Source: Azophilus sp965221755
Lineage (GTDB): Bacteria > Pseudomonadota > Gammaproteobacteria > Pseudomonadales > Azotimanducaceae
Reading direction: 5' to 3'
Length of the DNA stretch: 64,000 bases
NCBI GenBank assembly: GCA_965221755.1
Contig: OZ244921.1
Location: 2,604,001 to 2,668,000, forward strand
Shown: piece after piece, positions 61,052 to 64,000 of the stretch
Layout: the number at the start of each line of letters is the position of its first letter
How positions within the stretch are numbered: position 1 is the first letter of the stretch
Position numbers and translations under genes: made by a program
The notes under the pieces: model-generated
What the model was told of the DNA's origin: nothing
Databases searched by the model: none
Seen by the model: the letters and a program-made list of their open reading frames with translations, nothing else

Positions 61052-62155
61052 GTGGCCAAAGCCGCCGCCGCATTGCTGCTGCTCACCCTCGGCGGCTGCG
61101 GCTGGTTCGCCGACGACCGGGGCTTCTTCGTCAATCGAGCCGATGACTACATTGACGCCCGTCAGGCGCCTCGACTGGTCATTCCGGAGGACTTGGGCAA
61201 AACCCTTGAGGATCCGTTTCCCATCCCGCCGGTGCCCGCCCAGGAAAACCCCCGTTTCTTTCCGGGCCGCGCGCCCCTGCCGGACGCCATCTACGCCAAC
61301 GACAACCGCGATGCGATCCGCATTCAGCGGCTTGGCGAGCGCATTTGGCTGGTGGTGCCGGAGGCGCCCTCCACCGTGTGGCCGAAAATCAAGCAGTTCC
61401 TGGCGGAAAACGGCGTTGGCGTGGCCTCTGAGCGGCCCGGCCGCGGGCGCATCACCACCGACTGGCTGAGCATTGCGGACGAGTCCTACCGGGATGTGGT
61501 CCGCACCCTGATCCAGGACGTGAAATCGAAGGGTGGCGGAGCCGAACGCGACCGCTTGCTGCTGCAGGTCGAGCAGGGCCTGAGGGAGTTGACCTCGGAA
61601 GTTCACCTGCGCCACCAAACGGACTCGGGATCTGGCTCGGCGGATGCAGCGCCTGCCGATTTGGGCCAACTGACCTCCGGGCTGGTTGCGGTGGAGCGGC
61701 GCCTGCTCAACGAGCTCGGCGCCTACATCGCCGCCCGGGTGGCCGAGCAGACCGTGTCCATGGTGGCCCAGGAAATCGCCGGCCAGGCCAAGTCGGAACT
61801 CGCCAGGGACGAAGCGGGCCAGCCCGTGCTGAGGCTGTTCCTCGACGAGGAGCGGGCTTGGGCGACGCTGGCGCAGGCGCTCGACAACGCCGGCGTCGAA
61901 GTCCTCGAAACCGATCGCCAATCAAGGGTGCATCACGTTCGCATTCCGGACGAGGTGCTGCTCGGCGAGGGGAAGCCGGGTTTTTTCCGGCGTCTTCTTG
62001 CCTCGCGCGGCGGCGGCGCGCCGGAGGTGCAGCTGCGCCTGAACGAAGCGGAGGACGGCCACTACGCGCTGAGCGTGCGGGATCGGGCCGGCCAATCGGT
62101 GCCGGTGGAATTCGCGCAGCAGGTGTTGGTGCTGGTGCGCGAGTTCTCCGCCTGA
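61052..62155 (+). CDS. bamC: Outer membrane assembly lipoprotein BamC
   Basis: 367 residues from GTG 61052. Signal peptide with lipobox LTLGGC (lipidated Cys16), an extended N-terminal lasso region (about 17-70, with PRLVIPEDLGKTLEDPFPIP) and two helix-grip domains (about 85-190 and 240-360). Part of the Bam complex that folds outer-membrane proteins. Sequence diverges from E. coli, but lipobox, domains and position after dapA agree. Confidence 0.88.
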   Translation: MAKAAAALLLLTLGGCGWFADDRGFFVNRADDYIDARQAPRLVIPEDLGKTLEDPFPIPPVPAQENPRFFPGRAPLPDAIYANDNRDAIRIQRLGERIWLVVPEAPSTVWPKIKQFLAENGVGVASERPGRGRITTDWLSIADESYRDVVRTLIQDVKSKGGGAERDRLLLQVEQGLRELTSEVHLRHQTDSGSGSADAAPADLGQLTSGLVAVERRLLNELGAYIAARVAEQTVSMVAQEIAGQAKSELARDEAGQPVLRLFLDEERAWATLAQALDNAGVEVLETDRQSRVHHVRIPDEVLLGEGKPGFFRRLLASRGGGAPEVQLRLNEAEDGHYALSVRDRAGQSVPVEFAQQVLVLVREFSA

Positions 62156-62228
62156 GCGGCTTGGTTCGCTCCGCAGACGCGCCCCCGCACGACGACAACC
62201 CGATTAAATCTTGAGGGACGGCAGAACA

Positions 62229-63074
62229 GTGGAGCACGCATTCAACGTTACCCCCAACTCCTTTCAGACCGATGTGTTGGAACGGTCCGCCACCGTGCCG
62301 GTGGTGCTGCTGTTCTGGGCCGACCAAGCGGCGCCCGCGGCCGACGCCAAGCGGCAACTGGAGCAATTGGTCGGCCAGTACGGCGGCAAGGTGTTGCTGG
62401 GCTTGGTGGATGTGGCCGCTGATCCCACCCTGGCCCAACATCTGCGGGTGCAGGCGCTGCCGAGCCTGCGAGTGATCGACAAGGGGCAGATCGTGCATCA
62501 GCTCGAAGGCCCGCAGCCGGAACAGGCGCTGCGGTCGCTGTTCGACCAGCTCACGATGTCCGCGGCCGACGTGATCAAGGCCCAGCTGGGCCAGTACTTG
62601 GAGCACAGGGACTTCAAAAGCGCCTTGGAGTTTCTTCAGCGGGCCATTGCCGAGGAGCCCAACAACGCCTCCTTTCGCGTCGAACTGGCCGATGTGCTGG
62701 TTCGCCAAGGCGAGCTGAACGAGGCCCGCAAGGCCTTGGCGGCCGTGGCGGCGGACGCGCCCGAGCGAGACCGGCCGGAAACCCGGCTGGCGTTGGCCGA
62801 TGAAGCCGCCGCCCTGCCGCCGAGAGAGCAGTTGCTGGCCAAGCTGGCGGCTGAGCCGAACGATGTCGAAGCGCTTCATCAGTTGGCGGTCGTCGAGGCC
62901 GCCGCCGAGCGGTTCGAAGCGGCTTTGGAGAGCGCCCTCAAGGTGCTGCAAACGGATCGTGCCTACGGCGACGACATCGGGCGCCGCACCATGATTCGCA
63001 TCTTCAAGATGCTCGGCAAGGGAAGCGAACTGTCCAACGCCTATCGGCGGCGGATGTTCAACTTCATGCACTGA
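62229..63074 (+). CDS. cnoX: CnoX/YbbN-like thioredoxin-fold co-chaperone
   Basis: 281 residues: an N-terminal thioredoxin fold (about 1-110; VVLLFWADQAAPAADAKRQL, VQALPSLRVIDKGQI) that lacks both redox cysteines, and a C-terminal TPR region (about 115-280). Similar length to E. coli CnoX (284), which protects proteins under oxidative stress and hands them to GroEL. GTG at 62229 is preferred over TTG at 62211; GGGA lies 10 bases upstream. Confidence 0.85.
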   Translation: MEHAFNVTPNSFQTDVLERSATVPVVLLFWADQAAPAADAKRQLEQLVGQYGGKVLLGLVDVAADPTLAQHLRVQALPSLRVIDKGQIVHQLEGPQPEQALRSLFDQLTMSAADVIKAQLGQYLEHRDFKSALEFLQRAIAEEPNNASFRVELADVLVRQGELNEARKALAAVAADAPERDRPETRLALADEAAALPPREQLLAKLAAEPNDVEALHQLAVVEAAAERFEAALESALKVLQTDRAYGDDIGRRTMIRIFKMLGKGSELSNAYRRRMFNFMH

Positions 63075-63090
63075 CACGGCAGGGCTTGGA

Positions 63091-63450
63091 ATGGATCGGC
63101 AGGCGTGGAGCGAATTGCTCGCCACGAAACAGCGGGAATTGGGCCTGGCCGATGACGATAAGTTCGTTTACGGGCCTTGGGACACGCTCAGCGGGGCTGA
63201 AGCGGCGTTTTTGTCGCTTAATCCGGGCAAGGCGCCCGATAAGTCGGACAAACGAACCGTCTTGGACGAGCGCGGCAACTCCTGCGAGGTTGAGCGTTGC
63301 ACGAGGGCGCCAACGCCTGCCGTGACGCGGGCGGCCCAGGATGGCATGTCGTCCTTGCCGCGAGCGGCGGCGGCTGGCTTGGAGCGCCATCTTGGCGACA
63401 GCCTTGCGCTGCTTGCGCCCACCGTTTGCGAGTCATCTGGGCGCCGTTGA
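63091..63450 (+). pseudogene. Truncated small ORF, N-terminal fragment of a larger enzyme
   Basis: 119 codons with AGGG 6 bases before ATG. The first 65 residues look like conserved protein (AAFLSLNPGKAPDKSDKR, VLDERGNSCEVE), resembling the start of uracil-DNA-glycosylase-like proteins. The remainder is a low-complexity tail with no similarity to the expected continuation. Probably a truncated gene; a short novel protein is possible. Confidence 0.45.
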
Positions 63451-63466
63451 CCGACCGCAAGCCATC

Positions 63467-64000
63467 ATGCGCATAGGCATCCTGCAAACCGACGCCGTGC
63501 TGCCCCGCTTGCAGCCGGACCACGGCGACTATCCGGGCATGTTCATGGCGCTGTTCGACGCCGTGGGCGAGGGCATGGACTTGGCGTGCCAAGTGATTGA
63601 CGCCCAAGCCAGCGCCTACCCGCCGCCGAACCAATGCGACGGCTACGTCATCACCGGCAGCCGCCACAGCGTCTATGACGAACTGCCTTGGATCGCCGCG
63701 CTGGCCGCCTTCGTCCAGTCCGCCCTTGATGCCGGAAAGCCGGTGGTCGGCATCTGCTTCGGCCACCAATTGATGGCCCACTTCTTCGGCGGACGCACCG
63801 CCAAGGCTGCGGGCTGGGCGGTGGGCGTCCATGCCAGCGAACTGCTGGTGAACGAACCTTGGCTCTCGCCGCCGGCGGATGAGTTCAGCCTGCTTTCCAG
63901 CCATCAGGATCAGGTCACCGACCTGCCGCCGGGCGCTCGGCTGATCGCCGCCAACGACTTCTGCCCCGTGGCGGGGTTCGCTTGCGGCGACCAGGTGCTG
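63467..64000 (+). CDS. Class I glutamine amidotransferase-like protein, 3' end outside window
   Basis: 178 residues seen. Starts RIGILQTDAVLPRLQPDHGDYPGMF. The nucleophile elbow is GICFGHQLMAHFFGG with catalytic Cys. CDGYVITGSRHSVYDELPWI is typical of stand-alone GATase1 proteins related to GMP-synthase amidotransferase domains. The downstream His-Glu pair should lie just beyond the window. No partner synthetase is seen. Confidence 0.85.
   Translation, partial: MRIGILQTDAVLPRLQPDHGDYPGMFMALFDAVGEGMDLACQVIDAQASAYPPPNQCDGYVITGSRHSVYDELPWIAALAAFVQSALDAGKPVVGICFGHQLMAHFFGGRTAKAAGWAVGVHASELLVNEPWLSPPADEFSLLSSHQDQVTDLPPGARLIAANDFCPVAGFACGDQVL

Noticed and set aside
60146..61921. 591-codon minus-strand frame opposite dapA and bamC
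   Set aside because: Antisense shadow; both plus-strand genes carry clear motifs and a lipobox.

Overview
The window reads as chromosome of a GC-rich Gram-negative bacterium, most likely a gammaproteobacterium. The evidence is gene order: skp-lpxD-fabZ-lpxA, gltB-gltD, hfq-hflX-hflK-hflC-purA and dapA-bamC are all arranged as in that class. I see no rRNA, tRNA or CRISPR array. The species cannot be named from the sequence alone.

Layout. 1-2905 (minus): lipid A and outer-membrane genes. 3119-6701 (plus): agmatine-to-putrescine enzymes and a sodium/solute symporter. 7121-13183: both glutamate synthase subunits. 13526-21043: the propionyl-CoA to succinyl-CoA route (pccB, pccA, epimerase, mutase), with a candidate small RNA divergent from the mutase. 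21428-29030: accessory metabolism, including a DUF305/LVIVD fusion and a thioredoxin-like protein beside a selenoprotein of the UGSC type, in which an in-frame TGA must be read through.

29040-50356 is a defence and mobile-element island. It holds a dndBCDE DNA phosphorothioation operon with an associated methyltransferase split into two overlapping ORFs. Next come a decayed IS with clear ends and target duplication, then a four-gene AT-richer module (GIY-YIG-like protein, DndB-like DGQHR protein, OLD/DUF3696-like ATPase, unknown protein) that I cannot match to a named system. It continues with a DUF4145 protein, an IS1380-type element, a retron-type reverse transcriptase remnant, a Schlafen/AlbA ATP-binding protein flanked by a 63-bp duplicated gene end, three small-molecule or membrane genes and an AAA_14 pseudogene.

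50590-64000 returns to core genes: dnaG, an enoyl-CoA hydratase, hfq-hflX-hflK-hflC-purA, a Trm112-like protein, folE2, dapA-bamC, cnoX and an incomplete glutamine amidotransferase.

A 93-bp MITE/REP-like repeat occurs throughout the intergenic regions. Its outer end matches the terminal repeat of the decayed IS, and three copies have 6-7 bp target duplications, so the IS probably mobilised it. The second hairpin of these repeats changes sequence from copy to copy but stays palindromic. Similar short palindromes interrupt the IS transposase gene.
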